10,392 nucleotides of DNA from contig RCNN01000509.1 of NCBI GenBank assembly GCA_003667245.1, forward strand, positions 1 through 10,392, given 5' to 3'. The notes below the pieces were generated by a model, which did no database searches, was not told where the DNA came from, and saw nothing but the letters and a program-made list of their open reading frames with translations. Origin of the DNA: Heterostelium multicystogenum (taxonomy: Eukaryota > Evosea > Eumycetozoa > Acytosteliales > Acytosteliaceae). The position numbers were made by a program, and so were the translations under genes. Of this stretch, positions 1 through 7,062 are shown one piece after another. Each line of letters opens with the position of its first letter. The stretch's first letter is position 1.

Positions 1-163
1 CTTACCCTTACCCTTAACCCTTACCCTTAACCCTTACTTTACCCTCTAACCCTCTACCCTCCTACCCTCTACCCTCTACCCTCTACCCTCTACCCCTCTA
101 CCCTCTACCCTCTTACCCTCTACCCTCTACCCTCTACCCTCTACCCTCTACCCTCTACCCTCG
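1..163. repeat. Telomeric repeat tract (chromosome end)
   Basis: The C-rich strand runs 5' to 3' from base 1, as expected at the left end of a chromosome. About the first 38 bases alternate CCCTTA and CCCTTAA units (G-strand TAAGGG and TTAAGGG). From about base 45 to 163 the unit changes to CCCTCTA (G-strand TAGAGGG) with sporadic variants such as CCCTCCTA, CCCCTCTA and CCCTCTTA. The tract stops abruptly at 163 and ordinary AT-rich DNA follows. The outer zone probably reflects telomerase synthesis and the inner zone an older variant or subtelomeric array; that division is inference. Confidence 0.93.
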
Positions 164-219
164 GTTACGCTTGCGGGAAAATGCTTTTACATAGATATTT
201 TTAATTAAACTAAATCCAC

Positions 220-225
220 TTTATT
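220..225 (-). terminator. Candidate polyadenylation signal of the telomere-proximal gene
   Basis: TTTATT on the plus strand is AATAAA on the minus strand, about 45 nt after the minus-strand stop at 268-270. It lies between the last gene and the telomere repeats. In AT-rich DNA this hexamer is common by chance, so only its position supports it. Confidence 0.4.
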
Positions 226-1941
226 TAAACCTAAAACAACCTGTTGACCTAATAATATATCTATCTATTAATGAAGACACTGATCCAAATCATCTGAGTC
301 CAAAACTCTATTAAATCCTCCATCATATACTTGATAAACTGTAACTACATTGAATTGAGTTAAATTCCACCACTTATCAGTCCTGTTTGTTGTCTGATGC
401 TAAACTAGAAAACAAAGATTCATCATCCACCAAACTAATTGAACCTGAGAGCAAAAAACCAATCAATGAGTCCACCTGAATCCTGAATTAAGACGAATGA
501 CCTGAATGTGCTTAACCATTAAGAGCCTAGAGCTGTATGTTGTCAGTCCAACAAGAACGATGACCTAACTTAAGTCATCTAAGAGATTCGATACTTCTTT
601 TTGAGACCACGTGCGTAGCTGACCGCTTGTTGAATTGCATACTGAAGACATCCATCCACAATTCTTCCATATCTATGATCTGTGAGGTAGAATTGCCTGT
701 TCTTCTGAAGAAATCGATGCTGATGTGAGACACATATCATCCCATGAGCTTGGAGATCTCTTCAACATTCCTATCTTGATATTATTGAACATTAAGTGAA
801 TCCTCGGTTTGTCTGAGATCGATACTGTCCGGACACATTCATTCTATTCAAAAGTACTCAAATCACTTATCATCGTGAGACTAGGAGTTAAAGATGGAGA
901 TTGTTCTTCCAAAAGTGTTCGAGCCTTTCATCTTGTCCACTTTGAACTCTTGTTCAATGCCGTCCAGCTTTCCAAATGAATATGCGATTTCTGAGTCAAA
1001 ACATTCAGACAAGCTATTCTTATCGTGATGAATGACATTGTTGCCTGTAAGTTGGCTGAGATCTTGTCCAAGAATGATTTCACAGAGTGGATTGTGTCGT
1101 CGTCCTTGATGAATTGTATGATTGCTGATCTGAGCTCCCCAGTGTCGAATGACTTCCAGTTGAAGAGTCGCCTGACCTAGTAGAGGTACTCCTTTCCTTC
1201 CTGGCTAACAGATTTGGAATGTAAAGTTGCGTTCCTTTGTCGAGGAATGTCAGTGCACCAGTGTTGTACATGAGAGACCAAAGCCTTGCGATCTTGACCC
1301 AATTTTTGAATCTCTGTGAGGTTGAATCTTCCGATTGGTCCTCCACAGCATTTGATGTTGTGATAGACTTGTTCCTTGTTGAACTTATATCCTTTGTTTT
1401 CACTTTTCAAGTGATCGAGAATCGATGACCTTGTGGTCTCTTGAAGTGGTGGAACGATGTCATCGAGTCCATCCCTGACATGAGTGTCTGTATTGCCATA
1501 GATCGACGAGTACTTTGGCTCAAGAGTCAAGTCGGTTGTGATGTCGAATACAGATGTTAAATCGGACATTGCAAGAAGTGTGACACCAGTGATGAATGCG
1601 ATAGTGTTGGTCTTGTAGCATGCTGACTTGAGTTGACTGAAGTACTCTTTGAAGTTGTTCTCAATCTGTAAAATTGTTAATTGTTGAGTCGAGAGGGATG
1701 TGGCCAGAGATTGCTTGAAACGAATTGTTAAGACTGACATCATATTCGTCAATGAGAACGTAAAGTGTGTGACCAGAGTGTAGACCGATCTCTTCAAAGA
1801 ATCGAAACTCTCCAAACAGTTGGGTAAAGCCTCGATCTGGAACCTCTCTTCTGTCCTCTTAGATATGAGAAGATGCTGGTAGTCCTCAATGAAAGGCTTG
1901 ACAGAACTATTGACCTTGCTGTTAAAGTCTGTCTCAAAAAC

Positions 1942-1998
1942 CTGTTTGATTTTTAGTCAGAAATGATGCTAGCCTTGTTTCATTTTGTGTAGTCTTAC
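1942..1998 (-). other. Inferred intron 2 of the AAA-ATPase-like gene
   Basis: On the minus strand a GTAAGAC donor follows TTTGAG and a CAAACAG acceptor precedes GTTTTTGAG. The length is 57 nt and the sequence is AT-rich, matching the other introns in the window. Confidence 0.55.
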
Positions 1999-2095
1999 CT
2001 CAAAGGTGGAGTTGGGTATTCAAGCCAGAGAAGTCAAGATGAAGTACCATGAACTTGTCATCATATTGGTTGGGTTTCCATAATCAATGTTAAAA

Positions 2096-2160
2096 CTGAT
2101 TTAATAAATAGAACAATTAGCATTATCATTGAAAATAGCTTAAGCTTATATAATAGTTAC
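2096..2160 (-). other. Inferred intron 1 of the AAA-ATPase-like gene
   Basis: The donor GTAACT follows GCATTTGCTAAG and the acceptor is TTAAATCAG. It is 65 nt, AT-rich, and conserved in position in the duplicate copy near 6310-6375, which supports its being a real intron of the ancestral gene. Confidence 0.55.
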
Positions 2161-2417
2161 CTTAGCAAATGCTTGTTGTGCCATTTCATCACTACATTCA
2201 CCTAGCTGAACAAGATAGCTTAGAATTCTTGGATCTGGAGTTGTGTAGTGATGGAGCTGTTTAAAAGTGGTTGATGATCGTTGAAAGATGATGTTGGTCA
2301 AGATCCCATCTTCTGTCGAATAGAAGCATCTTGAGAAGATTCTGCCATAGTTTACTCTTGATTATCATGTCTATTTATACTCTGAGAAGTAGTGCAAGCT
2401 TCATTATCTACGAATAG

Positions 2418-2532
2418 TAGCTTTGTCTTGGTGATACTCCAGACTTGAATTCATAATATCCAATCCTATATTCACTTATCTTGTCCGTAATGAACTTGAC
2501 ATAGTCACTTTGACTTACAAGTCAATACAATG
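2418..2532. repeat. Short dispersed repeat, copy 1
   Basis: It begins AGCTTTGTCTTGGT and ends TACAATG. It resembles 3000-3102, with matching landmarks in the same order: AGCTTTGTCTTGGT, then ATCTT, ATGAAC, ACATAG, GACTTA, GTCAA and TACAATG. A partial third copy lies near 6872-6910. No coding content is evident. Confidence 0.65.
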
Positions 2533-2791
2533 AGTATCTGTTGAACTGACTTGTGCTAGACTTCTAAAGGTTACATCAATAACCAAATTAACTCTTAGTT
2601 ATCTTTTAAAACAAATTAATAACAACTCTTATAACTATATTTCTTCGATGTTCATCTTACTTAGTCGTTTATAGGTTGTAGTAATTAATTACAAATGCCT
2701 AGATACTTTGTCAAACGTTGATACTACGATAAATATACTAAGTTGAGTGAGTTGTTATTGGGAATGTTACATTATAAATAATTGAATCTAC

Positions 2792-2857
2792 ACAAGTATT
2801 GCTATAACCAAGTAATAACTGATTATCTTTATATTACTTGATAATAGCAATACTTGT
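2792..2857. repeat. Nested foldback (hairpin) in copy A
   Basis: The outer arms 2792-2805 (ACAAGTATTGCTAT) and 2844-2857 are perfect reverse complements over 14 bases. Inside them, 2809-2817 (CAAGTAATA) and 2832-2840 (TATTACTTG) form a second perfect 9-base pair. Together they make a long bulged hairpin of 66 bases. The same element recurs at 6985-7040, where the outer stem has a mismatch. It could be the remains of a foldback element or a structured upstream element of the duplicated gene. Confidence 0.8.
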
Positions 2858-2882
2858 TAGACAAAAACAAGTTGACTGTGAA

Positions 2883-2894
2883 GTGGGGTGTGGG
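2883..2894. promoter_or_regulatory. G-rich GTGGGGTGTGGG box upstream of the ATPase-like gene
   Basis: A G/T-rich 12-mer in otherwise AT-rich DNA, about 540 bases upstream of the start at 2348 and next to the foldback. It resembles the G-box bound by the Dictyostelium GBF factor, and a related box (GTGTGGGGGTG) is kept beside the duplicate foldback at 7063-7073. Conservation and composition are visible; function is a guess. Confidence 0.3.
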
Positions 2895-2999
2895 AAAAAG
2901 ATAAAAATGGCAAATATGCTCCTATAAATACTATCAAGTCTATTATGTCAATCTACTTAAACTCTGACCAAGATTGATAGCTTCAATATCGCCAATATT

Positions 3000-3102
3000 A
3001 GCTTTGTCTTGGTACCCGAAAGAAAATTCTTCAATCTATGATCATTTATCTTACCATGATGAACGTAACATAGCTACCTGACTTATATGTCAAATACAAT
3101 GG
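3000..3102. repeat. Short dispersed repeat, copy 2
   Basis: Diverged direct copy of 2418-2532: it opens with AGCTTTGTCTTGGT and closes with GTCAAATACAATG. The region between the copies contains the foldback and the G-rich box. Confidence 0.6.
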
Positions 3103-3292
3103 CTCTCTCGCCTTGATTCTCATTCACTGTTGAGCAATTGATGACCATATATACACAATATAGTTGATTCGTGGATATCCGACAAAAATACTTGATGGAT
3201 TATAATGATGACACAGGCATTGGTGTTGATGATAATATGTAATTGGAATAATAAAAATAAATAAAAAATTGGAAATCAAGATTTGGATATAA

Positions 3293-3298
3293 TTTATT
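3293..3298 (-). terminator. Candidate polyadenylation signal of the nuclease gene
   Basis: AATAAA on the minus strand, about 90 nt after the stop at 3387-3389. The hexamer is frequent in AT-rich DNA, so the support is mainly positional. Confidence 0.35.
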
Positions 3299-3386
3299 TC
3301 ATTGGTATAACATTTGAGATGGTTGAATCTATTAAACAGGAGAATATAATCTTGCTGAATTCCAAAGGAAATAAACATTTGAATTA

Positions 3387-5109
3387 TCAAGCCTCAAGCA
3401 AAAATGTTGGTTCTTCTCTATTATAACCATGTGAAATATTTTCAGTCGAATAAATTGTCTGAAGTTCAGACATTTCTTGTGGTGGAATTACATCTCTTAA
3501 TAAATATAATATATAAGAGTAATCATCTTCAACTATTTTGAGACTATCAAGAAACTCATTGTCAATACATTGATTTTGTTGAGAGCTGGTTTGTTCTTTC
3601 TTTGTCGGTGTTCCAGAAGGTGATGGCAAAACGTGGAGATCTGGTTTGGTAAATGATCCAAAGAATTCTTTGTACTTTGATAACCTGTCTTCTTTGCTGT
3701 CTGTTGATTTATCATCATCAAAGTCTTCTTCATTATTTTTTTCTTGACTAAGAAAATTTGGAGTTTCTTGTTTTTGATTAATCAGGTGTTGTACTACAGA
3801 CAGTGCCACCATTGGCTGAACAAGAGCAACATGTAAAGTTTTCGCTGAGGTAAACCAATATATAAACCATTTTTGAGTACTAAGATCAGTTAATATTGTG
3901 ATAATAGGATAATCTGATGCAATTGCTGCTGCAACATGTTCTACCATAGCTTGATATTTAAAAGAAGAACTGAATATTTTGATATTAATTTAATGAATTA
4001 CACTTAACATTAAAAATACTTACATGGGCTTTGATGTGTCTGATACTTTCTTGAGTTCAAAACAAACCTTTACTCTCTTTTTTTTTGGTCTCGTCATCCA
4101 GTTGAAGAGCTTTTTCAGTTGGATTTACATGATATAAAATTAAATCTGTTGTACCAGATGGATTTTGTTTTGCCCACTCTGAATTGATAGAATGGAGGTT
4201 CTTTCTTGTTTGACACATCCTCTATGACAATATCTTTACATTCTAAAAATCTTCTCAACCATGGAATGGCACGTGGGGTTTGAATTTCCTCTTTTACTGA
4301 ATTCCATTTGAAACTCTCGAATTGGTTGTGTTTTAAGAGTTTTTTAAGCCTTTTTGCTGGTGAAAGTGTTGTATATTCTTCTATAAGTTCAATTTGGAGA
4401 TGTTCATTTAACAAAGCCCATCCATTGGAAGAAATTGTGGAAAATGCTATATTTTGCACTTGAGTAATAGAGAGTGTCAAATCTTCCTGTCTCTCAAATT
4501 TAATATATATTTCCTCTTTAAATTCATTAAATTCCTTTTTAATTCTTTTCAGTATATTTTCTTCGAGTTCTGTAAATTCTGACTTCCTTTTTACTAAAGA
4601 TCAACATTTGAAGGTTTAATACAATATGATATTTTATAGAAGTATTTTTGTAAAAGTTTGGGATGATAGAAAGAGAGTGTAGGAAATAAAGGTGTGAATT
4701 GTATAAAAGGAGATTAAGAAACAAGTGCATAAATTTACATGAAGATAGTTTGTAAAATGTTTAACTTACACTCAAGTTCTGAAACTTTAGAAGGAAGAAA
4801 GAAAGTAAGAAGAATAAGAATTAGAAATGTTAGTATGAATGCGAAATTATTTTGATATTGGTGTGAAACTTACAATCAGAGCCACCATTTTTGGTTATTG
4901 AGGAATATTTTCAGTTTGGTGATGTCTCCAGCGATGAACCCTATTTGGTTAAGATCGTTCCTCATGTTAATATCATTGAGGGAATAATAAATAGATTCTA
5001 GAGTATCATAGCCGAATTTCAACAAAGAAGCTGCTGTGACCGATTTACATCCAGCTTTTGAGAGCACCTCTGAAAGAGATTGTTCAGTTTGAACTTTATT
5101 CCATGACAT
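3387..5109 (-). CDS. SAM-like domain + PD-(D/E)XK nuclease-like protein (CR-effector type), frame-interrupted
   Basis: Inferred exons: 4874-5109, 4770-4784, 4024-4593 and 3387-3969, with compatible splice phases. Exon 1 encodes a SAM-like helical domain (MSWNKVQTEQSLSEVL, then LLKFGYDTLESIYYSL and GDITKLKIFL). Exon 3 opens with a charged coiled coil (LEENILKRIKKEFNEFKEE). A restriction-endonuclease-like core follows: the acidic residue of TDLILYH (codon at 4144-4146), the ExK-type FELKK (4047-4058), then YQAMVEHVAAAIASDYP with a downstream Gln (codon 3951-3953) and the strand ITILTDLSTQKWFIYWF. This D...ExK...Q order is typical of nuclease domains in Crinkler-RHS-type effectors. The C-terminus is acidic and Ser-rich. 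The frame changes three times, each with one base too many: T5 at 4888-4892 on the plus strand, near 4201-4207, and T9 at 4078-4086. The gene is therefore either mis-sequenced or recently dead. An upstream in-frame Met at 5142 is an alternative start. Confidence 0.75.
3970..4023 (-). other. Inferred intron between the ExK and Gln halves of the nuclease core
   Basis: The GTAAGT donor follows AAGCCCAT and the acceptor ATATTCAG precedes TTCTTCTTTTAAA. It is 54 nt and AT-rich. Phase matches on both sides: two bases are left by exon 3 and one supplied by exon 4. Confidence 0.75.
4594..4769 (-). other. Inferred intron after the micro-exon
   Basis: The GTAAGT donor lies directly after the micro-exon and the acceptor is GATCTTTAG. 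At 176 nt it is longer than the other introns. The open stretch 4539-4730 inside it on the minus strand is low-complexity and not convincing. Confidence 0.55.
4770..4784 (-). other. Predicted 15-nt micro-exon
   Basis: TTTCAGAACTTGAGT sits between a CTAAAG acceptor and a perfect GTAAGT donor. Taken as an exon it joins the frame just upstream of exon 1's donor to the frame of exon 3 without a stop. A 9-nt version starting after TTTCAG would create a stop at the junction. The prediction depends on the frame break in exon 1 being real or an error, so it needs transcript support. Confidence 0.45.
4785..4873 (-). other. Inferred intron 1 of the nuclease gene
   Basis: A GTAAGT donor directly after GGCTCTGATT and a CTAAAG acceptor delimit 89 nt of pyrimidine-rich, AT-rich sequence. 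In the uncorrected frame of exon 1 a TGA lies two bases before this donor, which is why a frame break is inferred at the A5 run a few bases upstream. Confidence 0.55.
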
Positions 5110-5488
5110 TATCAAAGAAATGATGTTTAATATTTTAAACAAATAAAATATTGATATTAAATGATTGTGAAAGAGTTTGATAATAAAATAACAAACAATG
5201 ATAGATAAATAAAGGAATACAACTTAAATATTAATTATAAATATAAAAAAGTAAATGAAAGAATCAGAGGAATTATAATTTTTTAAAAAGTCATTCGAAT
5301 GTTGAGATGATGATTTTATTATTATTCTATCTAATAATTATAATAAATAGAAAAACTTGTGTCATTGAGCATTGATTCTGGCTTGTCGGAATTATTAAAC
5401 TAAATTTATTTATCACAATTATTTTATCCTCTTCTTCGTCAATTTGATTATTTTTAGATTTCAATTGCTCATACTTGGTATGAATGAT
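5110..5488. other. Intergenic AT-rich stretch with possible extension of the glycosyltransferase relic
   Basis: 5110-5326 is very AT-rich and shows no gene; it should contain the promoter of the nuclease gene. From 5327 to 5488 the minus strand remains open in the frame of the glycosyltransferase relic after its TAA at 5489-5491, with lysine- and glutamate-rich sequence (KYEQLKSKNNQIDEEEDK) before a TAG at 5327-5329. This may be the former C-terminal tail beyond a nonsense mutation. Confidence 0.5.
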
Positions 5489-6152
5489 TTAATTTTCGTT
5501 GATATACTGATCTATCTTATCACCCATGATATCGACAAATTCTAAATCTTTTCACGAACAATTCTTACTCATGATCTTAAAGAGTTGAGGATTGGATATC
5601 AATGTCTTCAAAGAATATGATTACTGACCTATTTCCTGTTGACAATGAAGCAATTTGGTTTTATCCAATAATATTCCTTCATCCATTGATACCAACTCAC
5701 TTTGTCCACCCACTTTTGCTCCAACGGGAACCACTCCAGCTGCCATAACCTCATAGAAAAGCATTGTAATACCTTCCATCTTGCTGGGAAGGAAAAACAA
5801 TATTGGATGCAGATATCAATTTTGGCATATCATATAATGGGACATTTCCAAGTATTTTGATTTGAATGAAACGCCACTTCTGTAGATGACCTTGATTTTC
5901 TTGATAAAATCCAATATTGATCGATCATGCCTGGAATGATCTAAACAAATGTCATAATTGAACTGGTCCAAATAAATGTGAACTTAAATAAATGATATTG
6001 GCTGGAACGACATAAATTTGAATCATACATTGTCCTATTTATATACAGTACTCCAGTCGACTACATCAAATAAATTCGACTTGTTGAGTTGAATCTACAT
6101 GAATATTCATCAAGAGCTTGCTGCAGTCGAATGGCCTAGAATTGTATCCAAG
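5489..6152 (-). pseudogene. Glycosyltransferase family 4 (GT-B) relic
   Basis: No long open frame exists here, but family 4 glycosyltransferase pieces can be read in order across three frames on the minus strand. Towards the N-terminus are SRPFDCSKLLMN, VVDWSTVY, MYDSN, VVPANIIYLSS and SILDFIKK. The conserved core is WRFIQIKILGNVPLYDMPKL, ISASNIVFPSQ, then the EX7E signature EGITMLFYE at 5750-5776, AAGVVPVGAKVGGQSELVS and EGILLD. NPQLFKIMSKNC and a TAA at 5489-5491 end it. The EX7E glutamates bind the nucleotide-sugar donor in active enzymes. Several frame changes and stops and a missing N-terminal Rossmann domain make this a pseudogene or a 5'-truncated fragment. A GTCAGT near 5623-5628 could be an old intron donor. 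The acceptor substrate cannot be told. Confidence 0.75.
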
Positions 6153-6189
6153 TATATCCATAAAAGAACTAGTGAGTCAGAGTCTTTAT

Positions 6190-6300
6190 TCATGTTTCTT
6201 TAGGTTTAACTTTGGTTGAGGGCTTGAAATATGAAGAGAGACCAAAGATTTTGCACAGATGCTCTTTGATGAATTCCTTTGTACAATCGAATCGATAATC
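6190..6300 (-). pseudogene. Orphan coding scrap of unknown family
   Basis: A minus-strand open stretch reads RFDCTKEFIKEHLCKIFGLS and then YFKPSTKVKPKET before a TGA at 6190-6192. Its composition looks like protein and not like chance AT-rich sequence. It lies directly beside the breakpoint where similarity to copy A ends, so it is the sequence joined downstream of the duplicated first exon. I do not recognise the family; it may be the end of another lost gene. Confidence 0.35.
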
Positions 6301-6375
6301 AATGTTAAAACTGATTTAATAAATAGAAAAATTAGCATCACCATTGAAAATAGCTTAAACTTATTTAAAAGTTAC

Positions 6376-6557
6376 CTTACTAAATACCAGTTGTGCCATT
6401 TCATCACTATATTCACCTAGCTGAACAAGATGGCTTAGAATTTTCGGATCTGGAGCTATGTGTATTGGTGGAGCTGTTTAAACAAATGGTTGGTGATCGT
6501 TGAAAGATGCTATTGATCAAGATCCATCTTCTGTAGAATAAGAAGCATATTGGTCAT
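6376..6557 (-). pseudogene. Duplicate first exon of the AAA-ATPase-like gene
   Basis: A possible ATG at 6555-6557 is followed by a reading that aligns with exon 1 of the gene at 2161-2348. Shared landmarks are QKMDLDQ, KQLHQ/KQLHH, the PDP-ILS-LVQLGE segment and DEMAQ, ending at a GTAAC donor. This copy has GATGGATC where copy A has GATGGGATC, which shows that copy A carries one extra G there. Copy B has its own in-frame TAG after KMDLDQ. No ATPase exons follow, so it cannot encode the full protein. Confidence 0.75.
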
Positions 6558-6984
6558 TGTTGCTGTACAAAAACATTATGAAACCCTATAATTAATTTAA
6601 TTTTAATTAATACTCTTCTTTATACGTTATAATTGATTGAGATCATCATTTGATGACATACTTGAAGTGGAGTGCTTATGATATCCATTAACAAAACTTT
6701 ACACCGCTAATCATACCAATATTTTGGCATGAACATTGAATATAGATTTAATATCATCATGCATTCAAATCGAGGTCTAATGTCTAACTTGTTCCTTTAC
6801 TTATGTCCATTATTACTCGTATCTTATGGTAATCTTTCATTAACTCTACAAGTAGTGCAAGGGCCAAATAATAGCTTTGTCTTGGTGATACTCAAACTTG
6901 AATTCATAATAATATAAATATACTAATTACAATGTAGCTAAATCTGCTGTTACTATAAACGAAATTATAAATAATTGAATCTAC

Positions 6985-7040
6985 ACAAGTATTGCTAATA
7001 ACATATTAGCTTTATATTACTTGATAATAGCAATAATTGT
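6985..7040. repeat. Foldback (hairpin) in copy B
   Basis: The left arm CAAGTATTGCTA (6986-6997) pairs with TAGCAATAATTG (7028-7039) with one mismatch. It matches the foldback at 2792-2857, including the flanking ATAATTGAATCTACA. The inner stem seen in copy A is degraded here. Confidence 0.7.
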
Positions 7041-7062
7041 AATTCGAAAAAAAAGTTGAAAA

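Larger units (their letters stand above)
268..2348 (-). pseudogene. AAA-ATPase-like / PD-(D/E)XK family gene, heavily frame-broken
   Basis: This looks like the AAA-ATPase-like family (often fused to a PDDEXK_9-type nuclease domain and much expanded in some amoebae and fungi). The order of conserved pieces is right for the family: LHLDFSGLNT in exon 2, the Walker B segment VLIDEYD at 1739-1759, FKEYFSQLKSAC, FITGVTLLAMSDLTS, TTDLTLEPKY, LWSLMYNTGALTF and YIPNLL. A C-terminal part (FDTGELRSAI, KSFLDKI, KPRIHLMFNNIKIG, AIQQAVSYARGLKKKYRI, VIVLVGLTTYSSRLL) ends at a TAA at 268-270. I infer exons 2161-2348, 1999-2095 and 268-1941. These pieces sit in different frames: at least eight frame changes and an in-frame TAG (after STFE) separate them. 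The usual P-loop (RRFGKS-like) between exon 1 and LHLDFSG was not found. The longest open stretch is 1177-1815. Real decay is likely, possibly with added sequencing errors. The family assignment is from recalled motifs. Confidence 0.8.
2080..2894. repeat. Diverged duplication, copy A (5' exon, intron and upstream region)
   Basis: This block resembles 6295-7073 in the same orientation. Shared parts are intron 1 and exon 1 of the AAA-ATPase-like gene (2080-2348 against 6295-6557), the segment AGCTTTGTCTTGGTGATACT with CTTGAATTCATAATA (about 2420-2455 against 6872-6910), the foldback (2792-2857 against 6985-7040) and the adjacent G-rich box. Copy B carries about 200-250 extra bases upstream of the exon and lacks roughly 200 bases present here at 2540-2770. 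Similarity stops at about 2080, at ATAATCAATG; beyond that copy A continues into exon 2 and copy B into unrelated sequence. Confidence 0.85.
2349..3386. other. Intergenic region, repeat-rich, no gene seen
   Basis: About 1 kb between the start of the AAA-ATPase-like gene and the stop of the nuclease gene. It holds two diverged copies of a 110-base element, the nested foldback, a G-rich box and a candidate polyadenylation signal. The open stretch at 3124-3390 on the minus strand is low-complexity 3' flanking sequence and does not look like a gene. Confidence 0.7.

Noticed and set aside
1..163. CRISPR array or ordinary minisatellite in the terminal repeats
   Set aside because: Units of 6-7 bases without spacers at the very end of the sequence, C-rich on the 5' strand, are telomeric in form.
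1080..1403. Minus-strand 107-codon open stretch overlapping the 212-codon one
   Set aside because: Its central part (LWSLMYNTGALTF) is a real segment of the AAA-ATPase-like gene in a shifted frame, but its two ends are out-of-frame noise. It is covered by the pseudogene entry.
1237..1428. Plus-strand 63-codon open stretch
   Set aside because: Antisense to conserved ATPase-family segments; shows no motif of its own.
3124..3390. Minus-strand 88-codon open stretch after the nuclease gene stop
   Set aside because: Low-complexity Ile/Tyr/His/Gln composition in AT-rich 3' flanking DNA. Its only M-like start overlaps the previous stop, and it contains the candidate polyadenylation signal.
3533..3733. 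Minus-strand 66-codon open stretch
   Set aside because: Shadow of the acidic tail of the nuclease gene in another frame.
4539..4730. Minus-strand 63-codon open stretch
   Set aside because: Hydrophobic, low-complexity reading of intron sequence. Only its last part overlaps exon 3, and in the wrong frame.
6592..6612. A/T-only inverted repeat (ATTAATT...AATTAAT)
   Set aside because: In DNA this AT-rich, pairing of this kind is expected by chance.
6729..6917. Plus-strand 62-codon open stretch with a hydrophobic segment
   Set aside because: Falls in non-coding upstream DNA of copy B, contains the AGCTTTGTCTTGGT repeat, and its counterpart in copy A is not open.
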